From a bacterium HR35 (lineage in GTDB: Bacteria; Patescibacteriota; Minisyncoccia; UBA6257; HR35), in assembly GCA_002898235.1 (NCBI GenBank), contig BEIL01000005.1, positions 1-43,599 of the forward strand: 43,599 nt of DNA, read 5' to 3'. Positions 1-7,742 of this stretch are shown in pieces. The notes beneath the pieces were generated by a model, which was given only the letters and a program-made list of their open reading frames with translations, was not told where the DNA came from and searched no databases. The first letter of the stretch is position 1. Each line of letters begins with the position of its first letter. The position numbers and the translations under genes were made by a program.

Positions 1-1440
1 TACAGCTAAAGCCAATGTTCTTAGTCCATTTTTATCTTCTTTTGCAAAGATCTCCAAACATTTATCATCTTGAGTTATTTTAGCAATTTCTTCAGGCGAG
101 CCTTTGACGATTTCGATAATTTCACTATTTACCTTAACAATTACTTTTCTTATTCTTTTAATTGGATCAAAGTCAGTGTCTTCAATTAACTGCCAATTCG
201 AATAATCTGGTAAATCTTTTATTTTTTCTAAAATTGCTTTCTCATAAGGACTAGCTTCTTGAGTAAAATAATAATCAGCTAAAAAATATTTAATAAACTC
301 TTCTTCGTTATCACTATTTATTCTTTCCAATTTTAATTCATTGGTTGTAATTGTTCCTGTTTTATCAGTACACAAAATTTCAATTGCTCCTAAATCTTCA
401 ATTGAGGAAAGTCTTTTAATAACCAAACCCTTCTTAGCTAATCTAACTCCAGCCAAACTTAAAGCTAAAACAGTCATTGTTGGTAAAAATTCTGGTACAA
501 TCGCAACAGCTAAAACAATTGAAAAAATAATGAGTTCTTGAAAATTTGAGTATCCTGGTTTAAGAAGATTAATGGTGATAACAATTAAAGCAATAATAAC
601 AGCAACAAAAGCAATTTTTTTGGCAAAATCATCCATCATTTTTTGATAAGCAGTCTCTTTGCTAATTTCAATTGTTTTTTTAGCAATTGAACCAAAATAA
701 CTTTCTTTGCCAGTCGCCAAAACAATACCTTCAATTTCTCCTTTAATCAAAGTTGTTCCTAAAAGAGCAATATTTTCTGGAACCACGGATTTATTCGGAT
801 TTGAAACGGATTTTTCTGATTTAACCACGGATTCATTCTGATTTGAAACGGATTTATCGGATTTATTATGATCTGCGTCAGTCTGCGCATTTTTATATAT
901 TTTATATATTGGCTCACTTTCGCCAGTAATAATTGATTCATCAACTAAAGCATCTTCAGCTTTTAAAATTCTAATATCAGCCGGAATTAAATAACCAGCA
1001 CTAACCTTAATATAGTCTCCAGGAACTAAATATTCAGCATCAATTTTTTGCCACTCGCCATTTCTTTTAACAAAAGCATAATTTTTAAAATAAGATAAAA
1101 GTTTTTCGCTTAATTTATTAACTCGATAATCTTGCCAAATAGCAACTAAAATTGAAAGAAAAAGAAAGAAGAAAATTAAAATTGTTTCCAATTCTGGTCC
1201 TTTGATTAAAAGAGAAAGCAAGCCAGCAAAAAAAAGAAAAATATTAAAAAAATTTAGAGCATTTCTTTTAATAATTTCTAAAAGATTAATTTTGAAAGAA
1301 ATAATTTTGTTCAAACCATAAATTTTTAATCTATTTTCAGCTTCTTCTGAACTTAAACCATCAAGAGAGGTTTTTAAAGTTGTTTCAATTTCTTTGATAT
1401 TTTTTTCTGAAAAATCCCTTATTTTCTCAAGATAATCCAT
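1..1440 (-). CDS. Cation-transporting P-type ATPase, partial (C-terminus beyond window start)
   Basis: Reverse-strand frame open from ATG at 1440 to base 1 (480 codons, MDYLEKIRDFSEKNIKEIETTLKTSLDGLSSEEAENRL...). Has TGES (VDESIITGESEP) and the phosphorylation motif CTDKTGTIT. Missing from the ORF track because it has no stop inside the window. Confidence 0.93.
   Translation of the reverse strand, partial: MDYLEKIRDFSEKNIKEIETTLKTSLDGLSSEEAENRLKIYGLNKIISFKINLLEIIKRNALNFFNIFLFFAGLLSLLIKGPELETILIFFFLFLSILVAIWQDYRVNKLSEKLLSYFKNYAFVKRNGEWQKIDAEYLVPGDYIKVSAGYLIPADIRILKAEDALVDESIITGESEPIYKIYKNAQTDADHNKSDKSVSNQNESVVKSEKSVSNPNKSVVPENIALLGTTLIKGEIEGIVLATGKESYFGSIAKKTIEISKETAYQKMMDDFAKKIAFVAVIIALIVITINLLKPGYSNFQELIIFSIVLAVAIVPEFLPTMTVLALSLAGVRLAKKGLVIKRLSSIEDLGAIEILCTDKTGTITTNELKLERINSDNEEEFIKYFLADYYFTQEASPYEKAILEKIKDLPDYSNWQLIEDTDFDPIKRIRKVIVKVNSEIIEIVKGSPEEIAKITQDDKCLEIFAKEDKNGLRTLALAV
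781..855. repeat. Two 33-bp near-identical units (781-813, 823-855; period 42 bp) of AACCACGGATTnATTCnGATTTGAAACGGATTT, followed by a CTGCGTCAGTCTGCGCA tail, inside the ATPase gene
   Basis: Direct comparison: 31/33 identical; the tail runs to about 888. Confidence 0.9.
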
Positions 1441-1451
1441 TAGTTTTTATT

Positions 1452-2186
1452 TTAAAGCTGATTCTTAGAAAAAATTTTTTGAAAAAGATTTAAAAAATCA
1501 TCAAAATTTAAATCAAAAACCCTTTTTTCTTTATATTCATTAGGCAAAAGCGGTATTTTATTTTTTAATTTTTGGTTGGGTTTTTCAAAAATCTTTTTTA
1601 AAAATCTGGCAAATAATTCGGTTTCTTTAATAAGAGGTTGCGGATAAAAATTAATTTTGATAATTATTGAATCAACTTGAGGAACAGGTCTAAAATTTTT
1701 TCTTTTAATAATTCCTAAACTTTTTGTTTCTCCCCAAATTTTTATCCAAATACTCCAAAAACTATTTTTATTTTTTCCTAGAATTTTTTCACCAACTTCT
1801 TTTTGCAAAGTAAAAACCAATAACTGGGGATGATTTTCTAAAGTTAAAATTTTCCTAAAAATTTTTCCAGTAATTTTATAAGGAATATTTCCTGTTAATT
1901 TGAAATTGTTTTTTAAGTAAAATAAATCTGCTTTTAAAAAATCTTCGTTTTTGATTTCAACATTTTCAAAATAAGAAAATCTATCTTTTAAAAAAGAAGC
2001 TAAATTTTTATCTATTTCATAAATTATTAATTTTTTAGCTGAAGTTAAAAACTGACTCAATTCACCATGACCACCGCCAATCTCTACAATTATATCGTCT
2101 TTTTTAATTTCTAAACTTCTGGCAATTTTTCTAAGAATGGCTTTATTTTTTAGAAAAATTTGGCTAAATTTAATTCTTGTTTTCAT
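1452..2186 (-). CDS. rsmA: 16S rRNA (adenine(1518)-N(6)/adenine(1519)-N(6))-dimethyltransferase RsmA/KsgA
   Basis: SQIFLKN...VEIGGGHGELSQFL SAM motif and GNIPYKITGKIFRKIL (NLPY-like) motif. Confidence 0.9.
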   Translation of the reverse strand: MKTRIKFSQIFLKNKAILRKIARSLEIKKDDIIVEIGGGHGELSQFLTSAKKLIIYEIDKNLASFLKDRFSYFENVEIKNEDFLKADLFYLKNNFKLTGNIPYKITGKIFRKILTLENHPQLLVFTLQKEVGEKILGKNKNSFWSIWIKIWGETKSLGIIKRKNFRPVPQVDSIIIKINFYPQPLIKETELFARFLKKIFEKPNQKLKNKIPLLPNEYKEKRVFDLNFDDFLNLFQKIFSKNQL

Positions 2187-2261
2187 TTAATTTTTATTTA
2201 AGTTTTAGGTTATAATAATTTTACACTTACCTAAGGACGAAAATAAAGCTTTAAAAGAAAA

Positions 2262-3077
2262 ATTAGTACTTTTTCAAAGTTCTTAATTTATTTATCATTA
2301 TTTTTATTTTCTAATTTGGTTCTAGCTCAGGATTTTCTTTCCCGAGAAGGATTTGATAATTTTAAGGAAAACAATTTTTTTTATTCTGATAAAAAAACAG
2401 AAATAACTCCTTTTGATGTTAGTGATGATGAAAAAATAATGAGTGATCAAGAATTATGGCAGATTATTAGTCAGAAGTTGAATCAAAAAACTTGGGATTA
2501 TAAAGTTAAAAGAGGAGACACTCTTTGGAGTTTGAGTAAAAAATTTAAAGTTAAAGTAGAAGATTTGATGATTTTAAATAATTTAAAAAGTGAAAAAGAA
2601 TTAGTTTTTGGAATGAAAATAAAAATTCCTGGCAATCCTCCAAAAATTGTTGAAACTGAAAAAAGCTCTCAACAAGTAGTTATTCCTGGTATTTTTAGAA
2701 AAAAATATGTAGCTGCTTTAGCCCAAGCCGGCGATCTTTTAATTCCTGTTTCTGGTTTCAATTGGGGCGAAAAACATGGTTATAATGCTACTGATATCGC
2801 TGCTCCCTGCGGAGAACCAGTTTATGCTGCCCAAGAAGGTTATGTAGTTATTTCTCAAGATGGTTGGAATGGTGGTTATGGAAATTATGTGGTTATTTAT
2901 CATCAAAATTTTTCAACTCTTTATGGTCATTTAAGTTTGAGAACAGTTGAAGAAGGTGAATATGTAGAAAAAGGAGATTTAATAGGTTATGTAGGAAATA
3001 CTGGCAAAACAAAAGGAGCAACAGGCTGTCATCTTCATTTTGAAGTTCGAGGTAGATCTAATCCGCTTCTTAGATAA
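2262..3077 (+). CDS. Secreted LysM + M23 (LytM-type) peptidoglycan peptidase; start uncertain
   Basis: LysM module (YKVKRGDTLWSLSKKFKVKVEDLMILNNL) and M23 motifs (HGYNATDIAAPCGEPVYA, YGHLS, HLHFEVR). The track start (TTG 2316) cuts the hydrophobic leader STFSKFLIYLSLFLFSNLVLAQ that is open in frame back to 2247. Confidence 0.9.
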   Translation: MSTFSKFLIYLSLFLFSNLVLAQDFLSREGFDNFKENNFFYSDKKTEITPFDVSDDEKIMSDQELWQIISQKLNQKTWDYKVKRGDTLWSLSKKFKVKVEDLMILNNLKSEKELVFGMKIKIPGNPPKIVETEKSSQQVVIPGIFRKKYVAALAQAGDLLIPVSGFNWGEKHGYNATDIAAPCGEPVYAAQEGYVVISQDGWNGGYGNYVVIYHQNFSTLYGHLSLRTVEEGEYVEKGDLIGYVGNTGKTKGATGCHLHFEVRGRSNPLLR

Positions 3078-3091
3078 ATCCAGGAAGTTTA

Positions 3092-3100
3092 TGCTATAAT
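3092..3100 (+). promoter_or_regulatory. Extended -10 promoter (TGCTATAAT) for nusA
   Basis: Exact TGnTATAAT, 10 nt before the ATG at 3111. Confidence 0.7.
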
Positions 3101-3110
3101 TTTATGTATA

Positions 3111-4226
3111 ATGGTAAATTTTAAGCAAGTTCAAGGATATTTAGAAAAGATTGCCGAAGAATATAATTTGCCTTTAAATGTTGTAGAAGAAGCCTTTTTG
3201 TCAGCTTTAGCAACAGCCTATAGACGAGATAGTAATTTAAAAGAAGCAGTTATTCAAGCTAAAAAAAGTCCAACTGGTTCGATTAAATTTTATTTAGTTA
3301 AAAAAGTAGTTTGCGAAGAAGAATTAAAAGAAGTCCCATTTAATGAAGAAAAACATATTTTGTTAGAAGAAGCTAAAAAAATAAATCCTCAAATTAATTG
3401 TGGCGAAGAAGTTTTATTTGAACTTCCAGAACCACAAGATTTTACTCGAATAGCCGCTCAAGTAGCTAAACAGGTGTTAATTCAAAAGATAAGGGAAGCA
3501 GAAAAATCCTCTATTTATGAAGAATTTAAAGAAAAAGAAGGCAAGGTTGTTTCTGGGACAATTGAAAAAAAAGACCCCAATGGGAATATTTTAGTTAATT
3601 TAGGAAAAACTCTTGGTATTATGTTTAAGAGCGAAACTATTCCTGGAGAGAATTATAGACCTGGTCAAAGAATGAGGTTTTATGTTTATGCAGTTGAAAA
3701 TACTCCTCAAGGAGTAAAAATTTTTCTTTCTCGAGCCCACCCATTATTTATTCCGATGTTATTTACAATCGAAGTTCCAGAGATAGCTGATGGCTTGATA
3801 GAAATTAAAGGGATAGCTCGAGAACCTGGTGTAAGAAGTAAAATAGCTGTTTATTCTAAATCGCCTAATATTGATCCTGTTGGTTCCTGTATTGGTGCTA
3901 AGGGAGCCAGAATTATTTCTTTAATGAATGAATTAAATAATGAAAAAATTGATGTGGTATTGTGGGATGAAGACCCAACTAAATATGTAGCCAATGCTTT
4001 AGTGCCTGCCAAAGTACTTGAAGTAAAACAATTGCCTAAACGAACAATGCTAGTTTTAGTTGATGAAGCTAATTTACCTTTAGCTATTGGTACTAAAGGC
4101 CAAAATATAAAATTAGCTGCTAAACTTACTGGTTGGAAAATAGATGTAAGATTAGCTTCATCGCCTGAAAGTTTAATTGAGGGTGGAGTAGCTGAACCAG
4201 GGAATAATGAATCAACAGAGTCGTAA
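3111..4226 (+). CDS. nusA: Transcription termination/antitermination factor NusA
   Basis: NusA N-terminal domain, S1 domain, and KH domains (VGSCIGAKGARI...INEKIDVVLWDEDPTKYVANALVPAKV; GTKGQNIKLAAKLTGWKIDV). Confidence 0.96.
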   Translation: MVNFKQVQGYLEKIAEEYNLPLNVVEEAFLSALATAYRRDSNLKEAVIQAKKSPTGSIKFYLVKKVVCEEELKEVPFNEEKHILLEEAKKINPQINCGEEVLFELPEPQDFTRIAAQVAKQVLIQKIREAEKSSIYEEFKEKEGKVVSGTIEKKDPNGNILVNLGKTLGIMFKSETIPGENYRPGQRMRFYVYAVENTPQGVKIFLSRAHPLFIPMLFTIEVPEIADGLIEIKGIAREPGVRSKIAVYSKSPNIDPVGSCIGAKGARIISLMNELNNEKIDVVLWDEDPTKYVANALVPAKVLEVKQLPKRTMLVLVDEANLPLAIGTKGQNIKLAAKLTGWKIDVRLASSPESLIEGGVAEPGNNESTES

Positions 4227-4245
4227 TTAAGTTTTTTAAAAAAAA

Positions 4246-4773
4246 ATGGATTTTAAAAACTTAAATAAAAATTTAACCTCTTTTGAAGAATTTTATGTTG
4301 TTATTGAAATTCCTAAAGATACAAGTGTTAAATATGAGCTTGACAAAGAAAATGGTTTTTTGAAGGTTGATAGATTTTTACATACAGCCATGGTTTATCC
4401 TTTTAATTATGGTTTTATGCCTCATACTTTAGCTGATGATGGCGATCCGGTAGATGTTTTGGTAATTTGTGATTTGCCGGTTTTACCTGGTTCGGTTATT
4501 AAGGTTAAACCAATTGGCGTTTTAATTATGGAAGATGAAGCTGGTTTAGATGAAAAAATTTTAGCTGTTCCAGTAAGTAAGATCGATCCTATTGATAGTC
4601 AATATCAAGATATTAATGAAATTCCAGAAGCTATTAAAAATAAAATAAAACATTTTTTTGAAAATTATAAAAGCCTAGAGCCGGGTAAATGGGTTAAAGT
4701 TAAAGATTGGTTAAACAGAAAAGAAGCAATTTCTCGAATCGAAAAAGCTTATAAAAACTATAAAGAAAATTAA
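4246..4773 (+). CDS. ppa: Inorganic pyrophosphatase (family I)
   Basis: [23 protein letters not shown] signature. Confidence 0.96.
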   Translation: MDFKNLNKNLTSFEEFYVVIEIPKDTSVKYELDKENGFLKVDRFLHTAMVYPFNYGFMPHTLADDGDPVDVLVICDLPVLPGSVIKVKPIGVLIMEDEAGLDEKILAVPVSKIDPIDSQYQDINEIPEAIKNKIKHFFENYKSLEPGKWVKVKDWLNRKEAISRIEKAYKNYKEN

Positions 4774-5609
4774 TGCCAAAAATAGTAATAAAAAGTGATA
4801 AAACAAAAGAACCCTATAATGAAGAAAAGGTTAAAAATTCTTTAAAAAGAATTAATCTTTCAGATGAAGAAATAAATCAAATTTTGTCTTTGGTTAATTC
4901 AAAACTTCCAGAAGTAGTTACTACCAAAAAACTTTTTGCCTTTATTTTTCAACTTTTAAAAGCAAGAAAAGAACACTTGGCTTATAAATTTAATCTTAAA
5001 TCAGCCATTTTTCGTTTAGGTCCTTCTGGTTATCCTTTTGAAAAATTTATAGCTCATCTTTTTAAGGAATATGGCTTCGAAGCTAAACATAATTTATTTT
5101 TAAAAGGCAAATGCTTGATTTACGAAATTGATGTTTATTTAAAAAACCATTCTGAAATTTTTATTGGTGAATGTAAATTTCATAATCAAAAGGGAAGAAA
5201 AAATGATGTTAAAGTTGTTTTATATTCATATGCTCGTTTTTTAGATATAAAAGAGAACCCTCAACTAAAAGAAGAGGAGAAGAAAATTTTAAAACCATTA
5301 GTAGTCACTAATACTCGTTTTACTTCGGAGGCAATTGATTTTAGCGAATGTTATTCAATTAAATTAATTGCTTGGAACTATCCACCAGAAAATTCTTTAG
5401 TAACCTTAATAGAAAGAAAAAAATATTACCCCTTAACAATTTTTGATTTTTTGAACAACAAGATTCTTAATAGTCTTTTTCAGTATGATATTGTTTCTCT
5501 TGGAGATTTTTTAAATAAAGAATCAAATTTTCTAAAAAAAGTATCAAACTTAGATTTAAGAGAAATTGAAGAAATTAAAGAAAAAATTAGATTAATTTTA
5601 GGAGAATAA
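4773..5609 (+). CDS. ATP-cone domain protein fused to a PD-(D/E)XK (Mrr-like) nuclease domain
   Basis: N-terminal ATP-cone (IKSDKTKEPYNEEKVKNSLKR...VTTKKLFAFIFQLL); nuclease core EIDVYLKNHSEIFIGECKFH (D...ExK); HhH/alphaCTD-like tail. Confidence 0.78.
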   Translation: MPKIVIKSDKTKEPYNEEKVKNSLKRINLSDEEINQILSLVNSKLPEVVTTKKLFAFIFQLLKARKEHLAYKFNLKSAIFRLGPSGYPFEKFIAHLFKEYGFEAKHNLFLKGKCLIYEIDVYLKNHSEIFIGECKFHNQKGRKNDVKVVLYSYARFLDIKENPQLKEEEKKILKPLVVTNTRFTSEAIDFSECYSIKLIAWNYPPENSLVTLIERKKYYPLTIFDFLNNKILNSLFQYDIVSLGDFLNKESNFLKKVSNLDLREIEEIKEKIRLILGE

Positions 5610-5657
5610 AGCTTAAACTTGCTAATCATTTTGAGTTATAATAATAAAAGTTTAATG

Positions 5658-5731
5658 GTGGGCGTAGCTCAATTGGTTAGAGCGGGGGCCTGTGGAGCCT
5701 CAGGTTGCCGGTTCGAGCCCGGTCGCCCACC
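5658..5731 (+). tRNA. tRNA-His (GTG), no encoded CCA; G-1 candidate at 5657
   Basis: Folds as GTGGGCG/CGCCCAC acceptor, GCTC/GAGC D-stem, anticodon loop CTGTGGA, T-loop TTCGAGC, discriminator C typical of His. Confidence 0.95.
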
Positions 5732-5732
5732 C

Positions 5733-5761
5733 TTGACATAAACAGTGTTTTACTATAAAAT
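5733..5761 (+). promoter_or_regulatory. Sigma70-like promoter TTGACA-N17-TAAAAT upstream of the secreted-protein cluster
   Basis: Exact -35 at 5733-5738, 5/6 -10 at 5756-5761, 17-nt spacer. Confidence 0.7.
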
Positions 5762-5824
5762 TTTAATAGCTAGATTGAAGTCGAAAATTTGTAAGCTTTT
5801 AAAAACTTAAAATATTTTTTAAAA

Positions 5825-6592
5825 ATGAAAAAATTTTTTTTAATTGTTTTTCTATTCTTAACTCTTTTAATTTTTAATTTTGTTCTTGCAGGTTACCAAC
5901 CTCCTTTTGGTGGAGAATATACTAATCTTTGCGGAAGTGGTTTAAATGCAAATTTTTATAGTTGTCCAGCTAGCTGTAATATAAATGAAGGTTGGTGTGA
6001 AACAAGAAATAATAGTGAATGGATTTATGTTTTTATTTGCGGAGGAAAAGTAAGTGAATGTCGCTCAGGTATGATGGGACCATTTCAGGGCAGACAATTT
6101 TTGACTTCTTTCGCTTCGGTTGGCTCGGATAAAACTGTTCAAATTGATGTCTTTGATAAGATTTGTAATACAAATAGCGGTTGGGTATGCGATTCATCAA
6201 ATTTGTTGGGTTATATTGTTTGGTGGTCAGGTTCTGGCGGAGGTGGTGGAGGTCAAGTTCAATGTAATGAAAATGAAGTTCAACTTTCAGTTTCTCCTAA
6301 TCCGGCTAATATTAACAATTTTATAACTTTCTCTGTTGTTGCCGGTGATGCTTCTACTTGGTGGCGAAATGAATTTTCTGGTGGAGTCAGTAATTGTTCA
6401 GAAATCAATTATGGTTGGAGTACCCGTTGTCAAGCTGTTTCTTCAGGTACTTTTACTTGGACAAGAATTTGGAGACATTGCGTTGGAAATATTAATAACT
6501 GTTCTCAAGAATGTCGTAAATCAATTACTTTTACAATTAGGGGCTTTCGTGTGCCAGTAGTCATTACTTTACCACCGGTCGTTACTTATTAA
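5825..6592 (+). CDS. Secreted Cys-rich protein with PKD/Ig-like C-terminal region and terminal RVPVVITLPPVVTY motif
   Basis: Signal peptide MKKFFLIVFLFLTLLIFNFVLAG; Gly-rich linker GSGGGGGG; SVSPNPANINNFITFSVVAG resembles a PKD-domain start. Confidence 0.8.
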   Translation: MKKFFLIVFLFLTLLIFNFVLAGYQPPFGGEYTNLCGSGLNANFYSCPASCNINEGWCETRNNSEWIYVFICGGKVSECRSGMMGPFQGRQFLTSFASVGSDKTVQIDVFDKICNTNSGWVCDSSNLLGYIVWWSGSGGGGGGQVQCNENEVQLSVSPNPANINNFITFSVVAGDASTWWRNEFSGGVSNCSEINYGWSTRCQAVSSGTFTWTRIWRHCVGNINNCSQECRKSITFTIRGFRVPVVITLPPVVTY

Positions 6593-6602
6593 ATAAATAA
6601 CC

Positions 6603-7277
6603 ATGAAAAAACTTTTTTTTCTCTTTTCAGTTGTTAGTTTAGTCTTTTTAGGTCAATATATTTTTTCAAAAAAACAAGCTGTTGCTCAAATGTCTTGCCC
6701 TTCTCAAACAACCTATGGTGATACTTGGGCCACTTTAGTGGGTGAAATTCAAGACAATGGTGGTGATCCTAATATTACTGCTTGGTTTGAATGGGGAACT
6801 TCAAGTTTTTCTTTATCTAATAGAACTCCAGATCAAGCTCTTTATGTTCCTAATCCACCTCAAAGATTTTGTACTACTATATCCGGTCTTCAACCTTGCA
6901 CTACTTACTATTATCGAGCAGCCTCTCGAAATAGTGGCGGAACAAATTACGGAGCTATTTATTCTTTTAGAACAACTTGTAATTTAAATCTTCAAGTTTC
7001 TTGTTATGCTTCTCCTAATCCCGCTAATATAGGTCAAACTGTTGTTTTTACAGCTAATGTTAGTGGTGGAACTGGCTCTTATTCTTATTCTTGGTCAGGA
7101 GCTTGCAGTGGTTTTTCTTCAACTTGCTCTCGTTCTTTTTCTTCAGCTGGAACATATACAGCTACAGTTACTGTTACTTCTGGCAATCAAACTCAATCAG
7201 CTTCTTGTTCGGTAACAATTAATCAACCAGTAAGACCACCGGTTGTTATTACTTTACCTCCGGTCACAACTTTATAA
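6603..7277 (+). CDS. Secreted FN3-like + PKD-like domain protein ending in RPPVVITLPPVTTL
   Basis: Signal peptide; TWATLVGEIQDNGG...AWFEWGTS...TTYYYRAASRNSGG (FN3-like) then SYSWSGACSG...SAGTYTATVTVTSG (PKD-like). Confidence 0.85.
   Translation: MKKLFFLFSVVSLVFLGQYIFSKKQAVAQMSCPSQTTYGDTWATLVGEIQDNGGDPNITAWFEWGTSSFSLSNRTPDQALYVPNPPQRFCTTISGLQPCTTYYYRAASRNSGGTNYGAIYSFRTTCNLNLQVSCYASPNPANIGQTVVFTANVSGGTGSYSYSWSGACSGFSSTCSRSFSSAGTYTATVTVTSGNQTQSASCSVTINQPVRPPVVITLPPVTTL
6693..7215 (+). repeat. Long direct repeat copy 1 (523 bp)
   Basis: Aligns to 7833-8355 at constant offset 1140; by eye only two mismatches (6740, 7211). Confidence 0.95.
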
Positions 7278-7289
7278 AAAATTTAAAAG

Positions 7290-7703
7290 ATGAAAAAACT
7301 CTGGTTATTAATTTTAACTATTTTGCTTTTAACTAATTTTAGCTTTGCTGCTACTTGTCCTTCTAAGACTGTTCCGAGTTATCGCTTTATAACTTTTGTT
7401 GGTAAATTAGAAGGACTTGGAGGCGATAAAGAAGTAAAGGTTTGGTTTGAATATGGTACAGACAAAGATAAGTTAGATAAAAAAACAAAAGAATTAATTT
7501 TAAATGAACCTCAAATCTTTTGTTTAAGAGAAAAAGGTGTTAATCCTTGCACTACTTACTATTATCGAGCAGCTGCTCAAAACGCTGCCGGAGTAAATTA
7601 TGGTGAAATAAAAGAAATCAAAACTTTATGTAGAGGAAGTTTAAATCCGATAAATCTGATTAAGGAAAATTTTAAAAAATCTGCAAAGTGGATAATTTTT
7701 TAG
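7290..7703 (+). CDS. Secreted single FN3-like domain protein, paralogue of flanking genes
   Basis: Signal peptide MKKLWLLILTILLLTNFSFA; VWFEYGTDKDKL...VNPCTTYYYRAAAQNAAGVNYGEI parallels the neighbours. Confidence 0.8.
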   Translation: MKKLWLLILTILLLTNFSFAATCPSKTVPSYRFITFVGKLEGLGGDKEVKVWFEYGTDKDKLDKKTKELILNEPQIFCLREKGVNPCTTYYYRAAAQNAAGVNYGEIKEIKTLCRGSLNPINLIKENFKKSAKWIIF

Positions 7704-7707
7704 GTTC

Positions 7708-7736
7708 TTGACAAAACACTTTAGATTTTTTATAAT
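7708..7736 (+). promoter_or_regulatory. Perfect consensus promoter TTGACA-N17-TATAAT
   Basis: TTGACA 7708-7713, 17-nt spacer, TATAAT 7731-7736; ATG follows at 7743. Confidence 0.85.
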
Positions 7737-7742
7737 TAAAAT

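Noticed and set aside
341-541. 66-aa plus ORF
   Set aside because: Antisense to the P-type ATPase, including its DKTGT site.
759-944. 61-aa minus ORF with repetitive NPFQIRxNPW
   Set aside because: Alternate frame of the repeat insert; the P-type ATPase frame is open through it.
6120-6987. Overlapping plus ORFs at 6120, 6336 and 6742 (and 7879)
   Set aside because: Out-of-frame ORFs within signal-peptide-bearing genes; the 6742 and 7879 pair are similar only because the DNA is duplicated.
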